Positions 39,692 through 48,889 of a stretch of DNA of 64,000 nucleotides are shown piece by piece (position 1 is the stretch's first letter; each line of letters opens with the position of its first letter). Source of the stretch: Carnimonas bestiolae (GTDB lineage Bacteria; Pseudomonadota; Gammaproteobacteria; Pseudomonadales; Halomonadaceae); assembly GCF_051251125.1 (NCBI RefSeq), contig NZ_JBPCZL010000013.1; one strand, written 5' to 3'. Below the pieces are notes generated by a model. The model was given only the letters and a program-made list of their open reading frames with translations, was not told the DNA's origin and did no database searches. The translations under genes were made by a program, and so were the position numbers.

Positions 39692-40105
39692 CTAGTTGCT
39701 GGTGGTCGCCGGAGAGCCCGGATTAGGCGACACGGTCGCCTCTGTTGCTGGACCGCCCTGCGGTTTGACCAACGGGGTATTATCGAGATCGCCATCTTTC
39801 TCGATATTGACCGCTTTGTCGTTCTTGAACGTAATGCTGACGCGTTTGATGTATACTTTGTCGTCAGACGCGTTCAAACGGTAAGCGTAATCCCATTGGT
39901 CGGCATCGAAGGCATCGTTAAGCACCGGCGCCCCCATCACGTAGAGGATTTGCTCGCGTGTCATGCCCGGCTTGATTGTTTGCACCATCTCAGCAGTAAT
40001 CAGGTTGCCCTGTGGCTCATCGCGCTTGTAGACGCTGAAAAGGCTGCAGCCTGATACTAGGCTGATCGTGCAGAATAGAGTGATGATTCTGATCGAGTTT
40101 TGCAT
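39692..40105 (-). CDS. bamE: Outer-membrane assembly lipoprotein BamE
   Basis: This 137-residue SmpA/OmlA family lipoprotein has a signal peptide with the lipobox LVSGC (Cys at about residue 20) and the core 'TAEMVQTIKPGMTREQILYVMGAPVLNDAFDADQWDYAYRL'. It is a part of the BAM complex that inserts outer-membrane proteins. The tail is extended by a Pro/Thr/Ser-rich segment. Divergent from fur, as in Pseudomonas. Confidence 0.95.
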   Translation of the reverse strand: MQNSIRIITLFCTISLVSGCSLFSVYKRDEPQGNLITAEMVQTIKPGMTREQILYVMGAPVLNDAFDADQWDYAYRLNASDDKVYIKRVSITFKNDKAVNIEKDGDLDNTPLVKPQGGPATEATVSPNPGSPATTSN

Positions 40106-40179
40106 TTGCCCCAGAGTTTCCATATCGTTTGCGTTGGTCGATCATACCCGATACACCCAGTGACTGCGAAGAGCTTCCA

Positions 40180-40635
40180 ATGGCCGACAGGAATCAAGAG
40201 TTACGCAAGGCAGGCTTAAAGGTCACCTTGCCTAGAGTGAAGATTCTGCAAATTCTCGAAGCAACTCGAGAAGAAGACCTTCACATGAGCGCCGAAGACG
40301 TTTATCGCTCGCTTCTTGAAGCAGGTGAAGATGTCGGTCTGGCCACCGTTTACCGCGTTTTGACTCAGTTCGAAGCGGCGGGTCTTGTGGTGCGTCACAA
40401 TTTCGATGGCGGTCACGCGGTATTTGAGCTCGCTCAGGAAGATCACCACGATCACATGCTGTGTCTTGAAACCGGCGAAGTGGTCGAATTTTTTGATCGC
40501 GAGATCGAGCGCCGTCAGCGTGAGCTGGCCGAGGAGCGTGGCTACGAGCTAGTCGATCATGCATTGGTGCTCTATGTTCGCCCGAAAGGGTCGAAAGCGA
40601 CACGTCAGGATGGCTCTAACCGCCGCGGAAGCTGA
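40180..40635 (+). CDS. fur: Ferric uptake regulator Fur
   Basis: A 151-residue iron-dependent repressor. It has a winged-helix N-terminus ('KAGLKVTLPRVKILQILE', 'GLATVYRVLTQFEAAGLVVRHNF') and metal sites in 'HHDHMLCLETGEVVEF'. The second Cys of the CxxC found in E. coli is Thr here, as in Pseudomonas Fur. The start MADRNQEL is supported by homology. It is divergent from bamE with a 74-bp shared promoter region. Confidence 0.96.
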   Translation: MADRNQELRKAGLKVTLPRVKILQILEATREEDLHMSAEDVYRSLLEAGEDVGLATVYRVLTQFEAAGLVVRHNFDGGHAVFELAQEDHHDHMLCLETGEVVEFFDREIERRQRELAEERGYELVDHALVLYVRPKGSKATRQDGSNRRGS

Positions 40636-40664
40636 CACGGCGTCGCAATAGCACTGAATGCAAA

Positions 40665-40697
40665 AAGCCTCACTGTCATGACAGGCAGTGAGGCTTT
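40665..40697. terminator. Bidirectional terminator between fur and recN
   Basis: AAAGCCTCACTG / CAGTGAGGCTTT, a perfect 12-bp stem with A and T runs on both sides, between two convergent genes. Confidence 0.9.
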
Positions 40698-40723
40698 GTT
40701 ATGTCTACCGAAAATCCAGGGCG

Positions 40724-42403
40724 TTAATGCCGAGCAGGGCGCTGGCCGCCGCTAAGCATTTCCTGGGCATGGGCCAAGGTGCGCTCTGATAGACTAACGC
40801 CGCCCAGCATGCGGGCTAGTTCCTTGACGCGTCCACCTTCATCCAGCACCGACATATGGGTGAGCATGGTTTCGTCATGCTGCTGTTTTTCGATGTGCAC
40901 GTGTCGATGGGCCTGGGCTGCTACCTGCGGCAAATGGGTAACGCACAGCAGTTGGGCGCCCTTGTTGCCAAGCTCCTGCAGCAGTCTTCCCACAATCTCG
41001 GCAGTGGCACCGGAAATGCCCACGTCCACCTCATCGAATACCAGCGTAGGAATGGTGCTATGCGAGGCGGCCACCACCTGAATAGCGAGGCTAATGCGCG
41101 ACAGCTCACCGCCGGAAGCTACTTTGTGCAACGGTCGCGGCGGTTGGCCGGGATTGGCGCTGATCAGGAATTGCACGTGATCCATGCCTTCTGGCTGGGC
41201 GCTGTCGCGTCGGTTGACGGCAACGTCGAACACGGCCTTGTCCATTCCCAGGAAGCTAAGCTGCTGCTGTATTTGCTGTGCCAGCTCTACTGCGTGAGCA
41301 TTGCGCGCTTCCGATACCTGCTGTGCCAGCGCTCGCCATTCGTCACGCAGCTCGCGCACTTTCACACTGAGCGACTCGAGGTCGTCGTCGCTCATTTCCA
41401 ACTGCTCAAGTTCAGCTGCCAGCCGAGTGTGTAAAGCGACCACTTCATCGGGCATCACATGATGCTTGCGGGCAATTCGGTGCACGTCGGCCAGTCGCTC
41501 ATCAACAAATGCCAGTCGCTCGGGATCGAGCTCCTCGCCATCAATGAAGTGTGACAGCTCGCTGCTCGCTTCATCCAGTTGAATGCTGGCTTCTTCGATC
41601 ATTGCGAGAGCGCTGGCGATAGCATCGCTGTTGGTGCGCGGCAATTCCATCAGAGCGCTTTTCGCCTGCGCCAGCCTTGCCGCTGCTCCCTGCTCATCAT
41701 CATTGCAGCAATGCAGCGCCAACTGTGCCTGCTGACGCGATTGTTCAGCATGAGCGAGGCGCGTTTGCTCTTGCTCCAGATGGTGAAGCTCGTCTTCGGC
41801 CAACGCCAACTGGTCCAATTCTTCTACCTGATAGCGCAGCAGTTGGCGTCTCGCCTGAGCTTCACTGCCGTTCTCCTGCGCCTGTTTAAGACGTTTGCGT
41901 GCCTGCGACCACTCTTTGTAGAGGGTGCGCAGTTCAGCAACCTGTGCGGTAACACCTGCGTACTCATCGAGCAGTAGCTGATGCTGCTGTTCGCGCAGCA
42001 ACGATTGATGCGCATGCTGTGAGTGCACGTCAATCAGCAATTCACTGAGCGCCTTAAGATCGGTCAGTGTGCACGGTGTGCCGTTAATCCATGCGCGGGT
42101 ACGTCCGTTCGCGGAAACTACCCTGCGCAGTAGACACTCGCTGCTATCCAATTCGCGGGCATCAAGCCAGGCTCGAGCGGCGTTCAGGCGCGATAGATCG
42201 AACCGAGCCGTCAATTCGGCCCGTTCACACCCGTGACGCACGCTGCCGCCTTCGGCGCGCTCGCCAAGGCACATCGACAGTGCCCCCAGCAGAATCGATT
42301 TGCCTGCTCCTGTTTCACCAGTAATTGCGGTCATACCGTGGCTGAAGTCGAGCTCCAGATGGTCGACAATCGCGTAATTGCGGATGCAAAGCTGAGTCAG
42401 CAT
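40724..42403 (-). CDS. recN: DNA repair protein RecN
   Basis: A 559-residue SMC-like ATPase for double-strand-break repair. Walker A GETGAGKS is near residue 30, long coiled coils lie in the centre (about 150-400), the ABC signature 'VASGGELSRISLA' is near 430, and Walker B 'TLVFDEVDVGISG' follows. It is usually SOS-induced; I could not single out a LexA box with confidence in the 280-bp region before it. Confidence 0.97.
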   Translation of the reverse strand: MLTQLCIRNYAIVDHLELDFSHGMTAITGETGAGKSILLGALSMCLGERAEGGSVRHGCERAELTARFDLSRLNAARAWLDARELDSSECLLRRVVSANGRTRAWINGTPCTLTDLKALSELLIDVHSQHAHQSLLREQQHQLLLDEYAGVTAQVAELRTLYKEWSQARKRLKQAQENGSEAQARRQLLRYQVEELDQLALAEDELHHLEQEQTRLAHAEQSRQQAQLALHCCNDDEQGAAARLAQAKSALMELPRTNSDAIASALAMIEEASIQLDEASSELSHFIDGEELDPERLAFVDERLADVHRIARKHHVMPDEVVALHTRLAAELEQLEMSDDDLESLSVKVRELRDEWRALAQQVSEARNAHAVELAQQIQQQLSFLGMDKAVFDVAVNRRDSAQPEGMDHVQFLISANPGQPPRPLHKVASGGELSRISLAIQVVAASHSTIPTLVFDEVDVGISGATAEIVGRLLQELGNKGAQLLCVTHLPQVAAQAHRHVHIEKQQHDETMLTHMSVLDEGGRVKELARMLGGVSLSERTLAHAQEMLSGGQRPARH

Positions 42404-42539
42404 TGATCTTCTCCTGATGGCCTGAATGGCGAACGTAGGGAGTAATGTACCTGTTCATGTATACAGTTATTGGGCGTTTATAACACGCCACATGGAAAAA
42501 TATACAGTCTTTTTTATCCGGCTTTCGAGCAATCGCCGT

Positions 42540-42566
42540 CTTGAGATTGGCGCCGTCAACCCCATT
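42540..42566 (+). promoter_or_regulatory. Sigma-32 heat-shock promoter of grpE
   Basis: CTTGAG, a 14-bp spacer, then CCCCATT match the consensus CTTGAA-N11-15-CCCCATnT very closely. It lies about 117 bp before the grpE start. Confidence 0.8.
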
Positions 42567-42682
42567 CTATGTGTGTCAACTTATTCAAGCGCCGCAGCGG
42601 GGCGGTTTGGCCGAAGCGCGCAGCAGTTCAGCGTTACCGTATACAGCTAGCGAGCGGTAACCAGACGATTCAGGAGAAACCA

Positions 42683-43270
42683 ATGTCGCGGAATCCAGAA
42701 GAGAATAGCCATCCTCAAGATGACGTTACTGGCGAGTTTCAGCAGGCTGAAGATCAGCATGAAAACGTTGTTGAAGGTGTCGTAGAAGAGGGCGCGGAAG
42801 GCGGCTCTGCGCTTGAACAGCGCATCGAAGCGCTGGAAGCAGAGCTGTCCGACGCGAAGGATCAAGCGCTGCGTGCGGCGGCTGAAGCGCAAAATTCACG
42901 CCGGCGTGCCACCCAAGATGTTGAAAAGGCGCGCAAGTTCGCGCTCGAAAAGTTCGTCAAGGAGCTGCTGCCGGTCGCCGATAGCCTCGAGAAGGCGCTC
43001 GATACCATGCAAACGCAGGGCACCGACGAGATTCACCTTGAAGGGGTGAAGATGACCCGCGATATGCTGCAAAACACTCTGCAGAAACAAGGCGTTGAGG
43101 TGTTCGATCCGCAAGGCGAGCCCTTCGATCCGCAGTACCACGAAGCAATGACGATGGTGCCCAATCCTGATGTCGAACCCAACACGGTCATCGACGTAAT
43201 GCAGAAGGGATATTCGCTCAATGGCCGCGTGGTGCGCCCAGCGATGGTGGTTGTCAGCAAAGCACCCTGA
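42683..43270 (+). CDS. grpE: Nucleotide exchange factor GrpE
   Basis: A 195-residue DnaK cochaperone with an acidic N-terminus, a long coiled coil (about 55-95, 'LEQRIEALEAELSDAKDQALRAAAEAQNSRRR'), and the C-terminal beta domain ('FDPQYHEAMTMVPNPDVEPNTVIDVMQKGYSLNGRVVRPAMVVV'). Start at MSRNPEE after an AGGAG site. It is the first gene of the grpE-dnaK-dnaJ cluster. Confidence 0.97.
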   Translation: MSRNPEENSHPQDDVTGEFQQAEDQHENVVEGVVEEGAEGGSALEQRIEALEAELSDAKDQALRAAAEAQNSRRRATQDVEKARKFALEKFVKELLPVADSLEKALDTMQTQGTDEIHLEGVKMTRDMLQNTLQKQGVEVFDPQGEPFDPQYHEAMTMVPNPDVEPNTVIDVMQKGYSLNGRVVRPAMVVVSKAP

Positions 43271-43300
43271 GCAGTTTTGGCGCGTTGTTAACGTAGGGCC

Positions 43301-43328
43301 CTTGAAACGCTATCAAGCGCCCTTATAT
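43301..43328 (+). promoter_or_regulatory. Sigma-32 heat-shock promoter of dnaK
   Basis: CTTGAAA, a 12-bp spacer, then CCCTTATAT: a perfect -35 and a recognisable -10 of the heat-shock type, 30 bp after grpE and about 120 bp before dnaK. Confidence 0.75.
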
Positions 43329-43447
43329 ACCCAAGCAGTCGAACGGCAAAGGCAGCTAGCAACAAGGCTCCCCTACGCCGTACTAACAAACATACATGTT
43401 GATTGGTGGTGCACACCGCCAAGCGAATCGGAATCGAGGTGAAATCT

Positions 43448-45382
43448 ATGGGACGGATTATCGGAATTGACCTTGGTACTACCAACTCTTGTGTGGCAGT
43501 ACTTGATGGCGACTCGGCACGCGTTATCGAAAACGCTGAAGGCGCTCGTACTACGCCTTCCATCGTTGCGTATACCGACGACGAACAGGTGCTGGTAGGC
43601 CAGTCTGCCAAACGCCAGGCAGTCACTAACCCCAACAACACGCTGTATGCGGTCAAACGCTTGATCGGTCGTAAGTTCAGCGATGCTGAAGTGCAGAAGG
43701 ACCTCAAGCTGGTTCCTTACACCATCACGGAAGCCGACAACGGCGATGCATGGGTTGAAGCGAAAGGCCAGAAAATGGCTCCGCCGCAGGTCAGCGCTGA
43801 AGTGCTGAAGAAAATGAAGAAAACCGCCGAAGATTATCTCGGCGAGAAAGTAACCGAAGCGGTTATTACCGTGCCGGCTTACTTTAACGACAACCAGCGT
43901 CAGGCAACTAAAGACGCCGGTCGCATCGCGGGTCTCGATGTTAAGCGTATCATCAACGAGCCTACTGCGGCTGCGCTTGCCTACGGCATGGACAAGTCTC
44001 GCGGTGACAAAACCATCGCGGTTTACGACCTGGGCGGTGGTACCTTCGATATTTCCATCATCGAAGTGGCTGATGTTGACGGTGAAACTCAGTTCGAAGT
44101 GCTGTCAACCAACGGTGACACCTTCCTGGGTGGTGAGGACTTCGACACCAAACTGATCGACTATCTGGTCAGCGAATTCAAAAAGGACAGCGGTATCGAT
44201 CTGTCGGGTGATTCGCTTGCCATGCAGCGCCTGAAAGAAGCGGCTGAAAAAGCCAAGATCGAGCTTTCTTCCGCGCCGCAAACCGACGTCAATCTGCCGT
44301 ACATTACCGCAGACAACACTGGTCCCAAGCACCTGAACGTCAAAGTTACTCGTGCCAAGCTTGAGTCGCTGGTAGAAGATCTGGTTCAGCGCTCGCTGGC
44401 GCCATGCAAAACTGCATTGGCTGATGCCGATCTGTCGGCGTCCGACATCGACGACGTTATTCTGGTGGGCGGTCAGACCCGTATGCCGCTGGTGCAGAGC
44501 AAAGTGGCCGAGTTCTTCGGTAAGGAAGCACGCAAGGACGTGAACCCTGACGAAGCCGTTGCCATTGGTGCTTCCATCCAGGGCGGTGTTCTGGGCGGTG
44601 ATGTTAAAGACGTGCTGCTGCTCGACGTTACCCCGCTGACTCTGGGTATCGAAACCATGGGCGGTGTCATGACGCCTCTGATCGAGAAAAACACCACGAT
44701 CCCGACCAAGAAAACGCAGACCTTCTCTACTGCAGAAGACAACCAGACAGCCGTGACCATTCACGTGCTGCAGGGTGAGCGTAAGCAGGCCGGGCAGAAC
44801 AAATCGCTGGGTCGTTTCGACTTGGCCGATATTCCGCCCGCACCGCGCGGCACTCCGCAGATCGAAGTAGCCTTCGATCTCGATGCCAACGGTATTCTGA
44901 ACGTGTCGGCCAAAGACAAGGCGACCAACAAGGAACAGTCGATCGAAATTAAAGCATCGGGCGGTCTGACCGATGAAGAGATCGACAAGATGGTTCAGGA
45001 TGCTGAAGCGCACGAAGCTGAAGACCAGAAGTTCGAAGAGCTGGTGCAGCTGCGCAATCAGGCCGATGGCATGATTCACGCTACTCGCAAAACGCTGGAA
45101 GAAGCCGGTGACAAGGCTGAAGCGGGCGAGAAAGAGAAAATCGAATCCGCCATCAGCGAGCTGGAAGAAGCGCTTAAAGGCGACGACAAGGACACCATCC
45201 AGTCCAAACTCGACGCCCTGACTGAAGCCTCCAGCGGTCTGGCGCAGAAGCTTTACGCTGAACAGCAGGGCGGCGCCGAAGCGGGCGCGGCAGGTGCTGA
45301 AGCCGGCGCTGAAAGCAAGGCTGATGACGACGTCGTTGACGCTGAGTATGAAGAAGTCAAAGACGACGACAAAAAACAGTAA
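43448..45382 (+). CDS. dnaK: Chaperone DnaK (Hsp70)
   Basis: A 644-residue Hsp70. The ATPase domain opens GRIIGIDLGTTNSCV and contains 'YFNDNQRQATKDAGRIAGLDVKRIINEPTAAALAYG' and 'VYDLGGGTFDISI'. The substrate domain contains 'LLLDVTPLTLGIETMGGVMTPLIEKNTTIPTKK'. The tail is Gly/Ala/Glu-rich and ends in the acidic EEVKDDDKK typical of proteobacterial DnaK. Confidence 0.99.
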   Translation: MGRIIGIDLGTTNSCVAVLDGDSARVIENAEGARTTPSIVAYTDDEQVLVGQSAKRQAVTNPNNTLYAVKRLIGRKFSDAEVQKDLKLVPYTITEADNGDAWVEAKGQKMAPPQVSAEVLKKMKKTAEDYLGEKVTEAVITVPAYFNDNQRQATKDAGRIAGLDVKRIINEPTAAALAYGMDKSRGDKTIAVYDLGGGTFDISIIEVADVDGETQFEVLSTNGDTFLGGEDFDTKLIDYLVSEFKKDSGIDLSGDSLAMQRLKEAAEKAKIELSSAPQTDVNLPYITADNTGPKHLNVKVTRAKLESLVEDLVQRSLAPCKTALADADLSASDIDDVILVGGQTRMPLVQSKVAEFFGKEARKDVNPDEAVAIGASIQGGVLGGDVKDVLLLDVTPLTLGIETMGGVMTPLIEKNTTIPTKKTQTFSTAEDNQTAVTIHVLQGERKQAGQNKSLGRFDLADIPPAPRGTPQIEVAFDLDANGILNVSAKDKATNKEQSIEIKASGGLTDEEIDKMVQDAEAHEAEDQKFEELVQLRNQADGMIHATRKTLEEAGDKAEAGEKEKIESAISELEEALKGDDKDTIQSKLDALTEASSGLAQKLYAEQQGGAEAGAAGAEAGAESKADDDVVDAEYEEVKDDDKKQ

Positions 45383-45585
45383 CAGGCGATTCCTGGCGTC
45401 TCTCCAGCAATAGGTGGAGGGCGTCAGTCTCTCAGGCGCGGGAGCTTAGGCTTTCGCGCCGCTTCGCTTCAATCACCGGTCGGTGGTGAGGCGAACGCCG
45501 TACTTATTCTCTGTTAAAGATTGGCTCCGCAGGGGGTTCCTGCTCGAGCAAAAGCCTGAACGGCTATTTGGAGGCCGTTGGACTT

Positions 45586-46734
45586 ATGGCAAAACGTGAC
45601 TACTACGAAGTGCTGGGTGTCGCAAAAAGCGCCGACCAGAAAGAGATCAAGAAGGCGTATCGTCGTCTTGCGCAGAAGTATCACCCCGACCGTAATCCGG
45701 GTGATGAGGCTGCCGAGGCGAGCTTCGTCGAGGTCTCCGAAGCCTACGAAGTGCTCGCCGATAGCGACAAGCGCGCTGCTTACGACCAATTCGGTCATGC
45801 TGGCGTAGATGGCCAGGCAGGGGGCGGCTTCGGCGGCGGTGGTGGTTTCGGTGGCGGCGGCTTCAGCGATATTTTCGGCGACGTCTTTGGCGATATCTTC
45901 GGTGGCGGTGGACGCGGCGGCCGTGGTGCCAACGGTGCAGCGCGCGGTTCTGATCTTCGCTACAACCTTGATATCGATCTGGAAGAGGCTGTTGCTGGCA
46001 CCGAGGCTGATATCCGCGTGCCGCGCATGGCGGAATGCAATCACTGCCACGGCGACGGTGCCGAGCCAGGTACCAAGAAACGCAGCTGCTCTACCTGTAA
46101 TGGTATGGGGCAGGTACGCATGCAGCAGGGCTTCTTTGCCGTTCAGCAGGCGTGTCCCACCTGCGGTGGCAAGGGAGAAATCCCGGATCAGGTATGCGGA
46201 AAGTGCCACGGCGAAGGCCGAGTGCGCGAAACCCGCACGCTATCGGTCAAGATTCCGGCAGGCGTCGATACCGGCGATCGCATTCGCCTCAATGGCGAGG
46301 GTGAAGGCGGCGTAAACGGCGGGCCGGCAGGTGATCTTTACGTTCAGGTAAATGTGAAGTCGCACCCTATCTTCAAGCGCGATGGTCGCGATCTTTACTG
46401 CGAAGTGCCCATCAGCTTTGTCGATGCGACGCTGGGCGGTGAGCTCGAAGTGCCGACGCTCGATGGTCGCGTGAATCTGAAAATTCCCGCTGAAACCCAA
46501 AGCGGCCGACAGTTCCGCCTGCGTGGTAAAGGCGTTAAATCGGTACGTGGCGGCGCTCAGGGCGATCTAATGTGCAAGGTGGTGGTGGAAACGCCGGTTA
46601 ACCTCAACGAAAAGCAGAAGGATATTCTGCGCTCGTTCCAGGAAACGCTGGAAGGCACTGATACCAAGCATTCGCCGCGCAAGAGTAGCTGGTTTGACGG
46701 AGTGAAGAAGTTCTTCGAGGACATGCGCTCCTAA
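45586..46734 (+). CDS. dnaJ: Chaperone DnaJ (Hsp40)
   Basis: A 382-residue type I Hsp40: J domain with HPD (about residue 33), a Gly-rich linker (70-115), four CxxCxGxG zinc repeats (CNHCHGDG, CSTCNGMG, CPTCGGKG, CGKCHGEG), and a C-terminal substrate domain. It stimulates DnaK ATPase and delivers clients. The start MAKRDYYEVLGV is fixed by the family. A 200-bp gap separates it from dnaK. Confidence 0.98.
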   Translation: MAKRDYYEVLGVAKSADQKEIKKAYRRLAQKYHPDRNPGDEAAEASFVEVSEAYEVLADSDKRAAYDQFGHAGVDGQAGGGFGGGGGFGGGGFSDIFGDVFGDIFGGGGRGGRGANGAARGSDLRYNLDIDLEEAVAGTEADIRVPRMAECNHCHGDGAEPGTKKRSCSTCNGMGQVRMQQGFFAVQQACPTCGGKGEIPDQVCGKCHGEGRVRETRTLSVKIPAGVDTGDRIRLNGEGEGGVNGGPAGDLYVQVNVKSHPIFKRDGRDLYCEVPISFVDATLGGELEVPTLDGRVNLKIPAETQSGRQFRLRGKGVKSVRGGAQGDLMCKVVVETPVNLNEKQKDILRSFQETLEGTDTKHSPRKSSWFDGVKKFFEDMRS

Positions 46735-46753
46735 GCCAACGATGGCGATTACC

Positions 46754-46791
46754 AAACCGGAATGTCAGGTAACTGGCGTTCCGGTTTTTTT
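46754..46791 (+). terminator. Terminator after dnaJ
   Basis: AAACCGGAA / TTCCGGTTT stem with a 16-base loop and a run of T residues, ending the chaperone cluster. Confidence 0.85.
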
Positions 46792-46909
46792 GTGCAGGCG
46801 TGTGCGCCGTTCAACGCTTTCACATAGGCTGATCAACCGTGCGCACAGCAGCGCAAGCAGTTATGCTCCAATAAAGAATCATAGAGTTGCGGTTAATTGA
46901 GGTGAGACG

Positions 46910-47725
46910 ATGACGCGAGTGGTGGTATTGGGTGCCGCAGGAAGAATGGGCCGGATGTTGGTACAGGCAGTGCATGCGATGGAAGGAGCCCATCTGGCTG
47001 GCGCCGTAGTAAGGCCGGGGAGTTCGCTGTTAGGGGCCGATATCGGCGAAATATGCGGCTTAGGCAAGATTGGCGTTACAGCAACGGGCGCTCTCGCTGA
47101 CAGCGGCGATTTCGATGTCGTCATCGATTTCACCAGTCCCAACACCACCATGGAAGCGCTCTCTTTCTGCGTTGAGCACAACAAGGCGATCGTTATCGGG
47201 ACCACCGGTTTCGACAAGCAGCAGCTTACCGCTATCAAGCGCCATGCTAATGCCATCGCTCTGGTGTACGCAGAAAACTACAGCACCGGCGTCAATCTAT
47301 CGCTCAATTTGCTAGCGACGGCCGCACGGGCGCTGGGGGATGCCGGCTTCGATATCGAAATCACCGAAGCGCACCATCGCCACAAGGTCGATGCGCCGTC
47401 AGGCACTGCGCTGATGATGGGCCGTGCGGTGGCCGGTGCGCTCGGTCGTGATCTTGAGCGCTGTGGCGTGTTCTCGCGGGTAGGGCAGTGCGGGCCGCGC
47501 AGCAGCGAAGAGATCGGATTCTCCGTTATTCGCGGTGGCGATATCGTTGGTGAGCACACCGTCACCTTCGCGGCAGAAGGCGAGCGTATCGAGATCACCC
47601 ACAAGGCTTCCAGTCGCATGACCTTCGCCAACGGCGCGGTGCGAGCTGCGCTGTGGGCGGCGCAGCAGCCAGCAGGGTATTACGACATGCAGGACATGCT
47701 GGGGCTCAAATCGAAGGCCGAATAA
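46910..47725 (+). CDS. dapB: 4-hydroxy-tetrahydrodipicolinate reductase DapB
   Basis: A 271-residue enzyme of lysine/diaminopimelate synthesis, reducing hydroxytetrahydrodipicolinate with NAD(P)H. It has the Rossmann motif GAAGRMG (about 8-14), 'VIDFTSPNTTMEALSF', 'VIGTTGFD' and the active-site 'EAHHRHKVDAPSGTALMMG'. It lies between dnaJ and carA as in pseudomonads, but two extra genes are inserted before carA. Confidence 0.97.
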   Translation: MTRVVVLGAAGRMGRMLVQAVHAMEGAHLAGAVVRPGSSLLGADIGEICGLGKIGVTATGALADSGDFDVVIDFTSPNTTMEALSFCVEHNKAIVIGTTGFDKQQLTAIKRHANAIALVYAENYSTGVNLSLNLLATAARALGDAGFDIEITEAHHRHKVDAPSGTALMMGRAVAGALGRDLERCGVFSRVGQCGPRSSEEIGFSVIRGGDIVGEHTVTFAAEGERIEITHKASSRMTFANGAVRAALWAAQQPAGYYDMQDMLGLKSKAE

Positions 47726-47791
47726 CGCTACTTTCTCAGCAACGCCTCAAGGCTTTCTCTTCGCTACTTCTTTATCGGGGAATATCACCGC

Positions 47792-48826
47792 ATGGCTGGA
47801 TCTACGCCTCTCTCTTGGCTGACTCTCAAAGGGCTCGCCTGTGCCTATCGCTATCGCGGCCCCGGTAGTGATCACTTCGATGGCAAGCAGTTCTATAACG
47901 TTCCTGCTTCTCACCACCTGTCACGCAGTGATTTCAAAAAGTGGCGCAAAGAACGGAAAGGCAATACGCCTCAATGGACATGGCAGTCGCTGCCTCAATC
48001 ATCATGGCGTCCGTCCGCCGCGCCTTCCGCCGATGAGATTCAGGTAACCTTCGTTAACCACTCGACCTTCCTGCTGCAGTTCGATGGTCTTAATGTGCTT
48101 ACCGATCCGGTGTGGTCAAATCGCGTCAGCCCGTTCAGTTTTGCGGGGCCAAAGCGCTTCCACGCGCCGGGTATCGCATTGGATGAACTGCCGCGTATCG
48201 ATGCGATCTGGCTCAGCCATAATCACTACGACCACTGCGATGTCTGGGCGTTAAGAGAAATTGCTCGGCGCTTTCCCGACGTACATTTGTATACGGGGCT
48301 TGGCAACGCGCGTCTGTGCAAGGACGCAGGCATTTCCAAAGTAACGGAGCTGGATTGGTGGCAGAGTGCCGATCTTGGCGGGCGCAAGCTGCACTTCGTA
48401 CCGGCGCGCCATTGGGGCGCGCGTTCGTTGTGGGACAAGCGACGTACGTTATGGGGCGGATTCGTTTTTGAGAGCAGCGCGGGCGCCGTTTACTTTGCTG
48501 GCGATACGGGATTCGGCGACTTCTTCAGTGAGATTGGCGAACGCTATGGACCGATGACGCTGTCGCTGCTGCCGATAGGCGCGTTTCGCCCTGAATGGTT
48601 TATGCACCCTGTGCATATGGGGCCTGATGAAGCGCTACAGGCGCATCGAATGGTGCAATCAAAGCACAGCGTGGCGTGCCACTTTGGCTGCTTCGCGCTG
48701 GCCGACGATGCACAGTTCGAGCCGCAACAGCAGCTGGAGCAAGCGGTGGCCAGTGCTGGGCTAGACGATGAGTCGTTCAGAGTGCCGCAAGCGGGCCGCA
48801 CCGTCACTTATCACCAAAATCAGTAG
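47792..48826 (+). CDS. Metallo-beta-lactamase fold hydrolase (NAPE-PLD/UlaG-like)
   Basis: A 344-residue cytosolic MBL-fold protein. The metal motif SHNHYDHCD gives His143, His145, Asp147 and His148; 'FVPARHWGAR' and 'YFAGDTGFG' supply further ligands. The N-terminal 'NVPASHHLSRSDFKKWRKERKG' resembles the N-acylphosphatidylethanolamine phospholipase D-like group. The natural substrate is unknown. The gene follows dapB by 66 bp and may be co-transcribed. Confidence 0.88.
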   Translation: MAGSTPLSWLTLKGLACAYRYRGPGSDHFDGKQFYNVPASHHLSRSDFKKWRKERKGNTPQWTWQSLPQSSWRPSAAPSADEIQVTFVNHSTFLLQFDGLNVLTDPVWSNRVSPFSFAGPKRFHAPGIALDELPRIDAIWLSHNHYDHCDVWALREIARRFPDVHLYTGLGNARLCKDAGISKVTELDWWQSADLGGRKLHFVPARHWGARSLWDKRRTLWGGFVFESSAGAVYFAGDTGFGDFFSEIGERYGPMTLSLLPIGAFRPEWFMHPVHMGPDEALQAHRMVQSKHSVACHFGCFALADDAQFEPQQQLEQAVASAGLDDESFRVPQAGRTVTYHQNQ

Positions 48827-48889
48827 TAATAAGCTTACACAAGGCATTCGCTTAAGAAATGCCAATCATTGATGCAAGGATCGTCGAGC

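Noticed and set aside
44105..45079. 324-codon minus-strand frame opposite dnaK
   Set aside because: Long antisense frames opposite dnaK are a known by-product of its codon usage; there is no independent evidence for a gene.
45383..45585. A terminator or separate promoter between dnaK and dnaJ
   Set aside because: No clear hairpin with a T run or heat-shock consensus could be identified, so nothing is annotated there.
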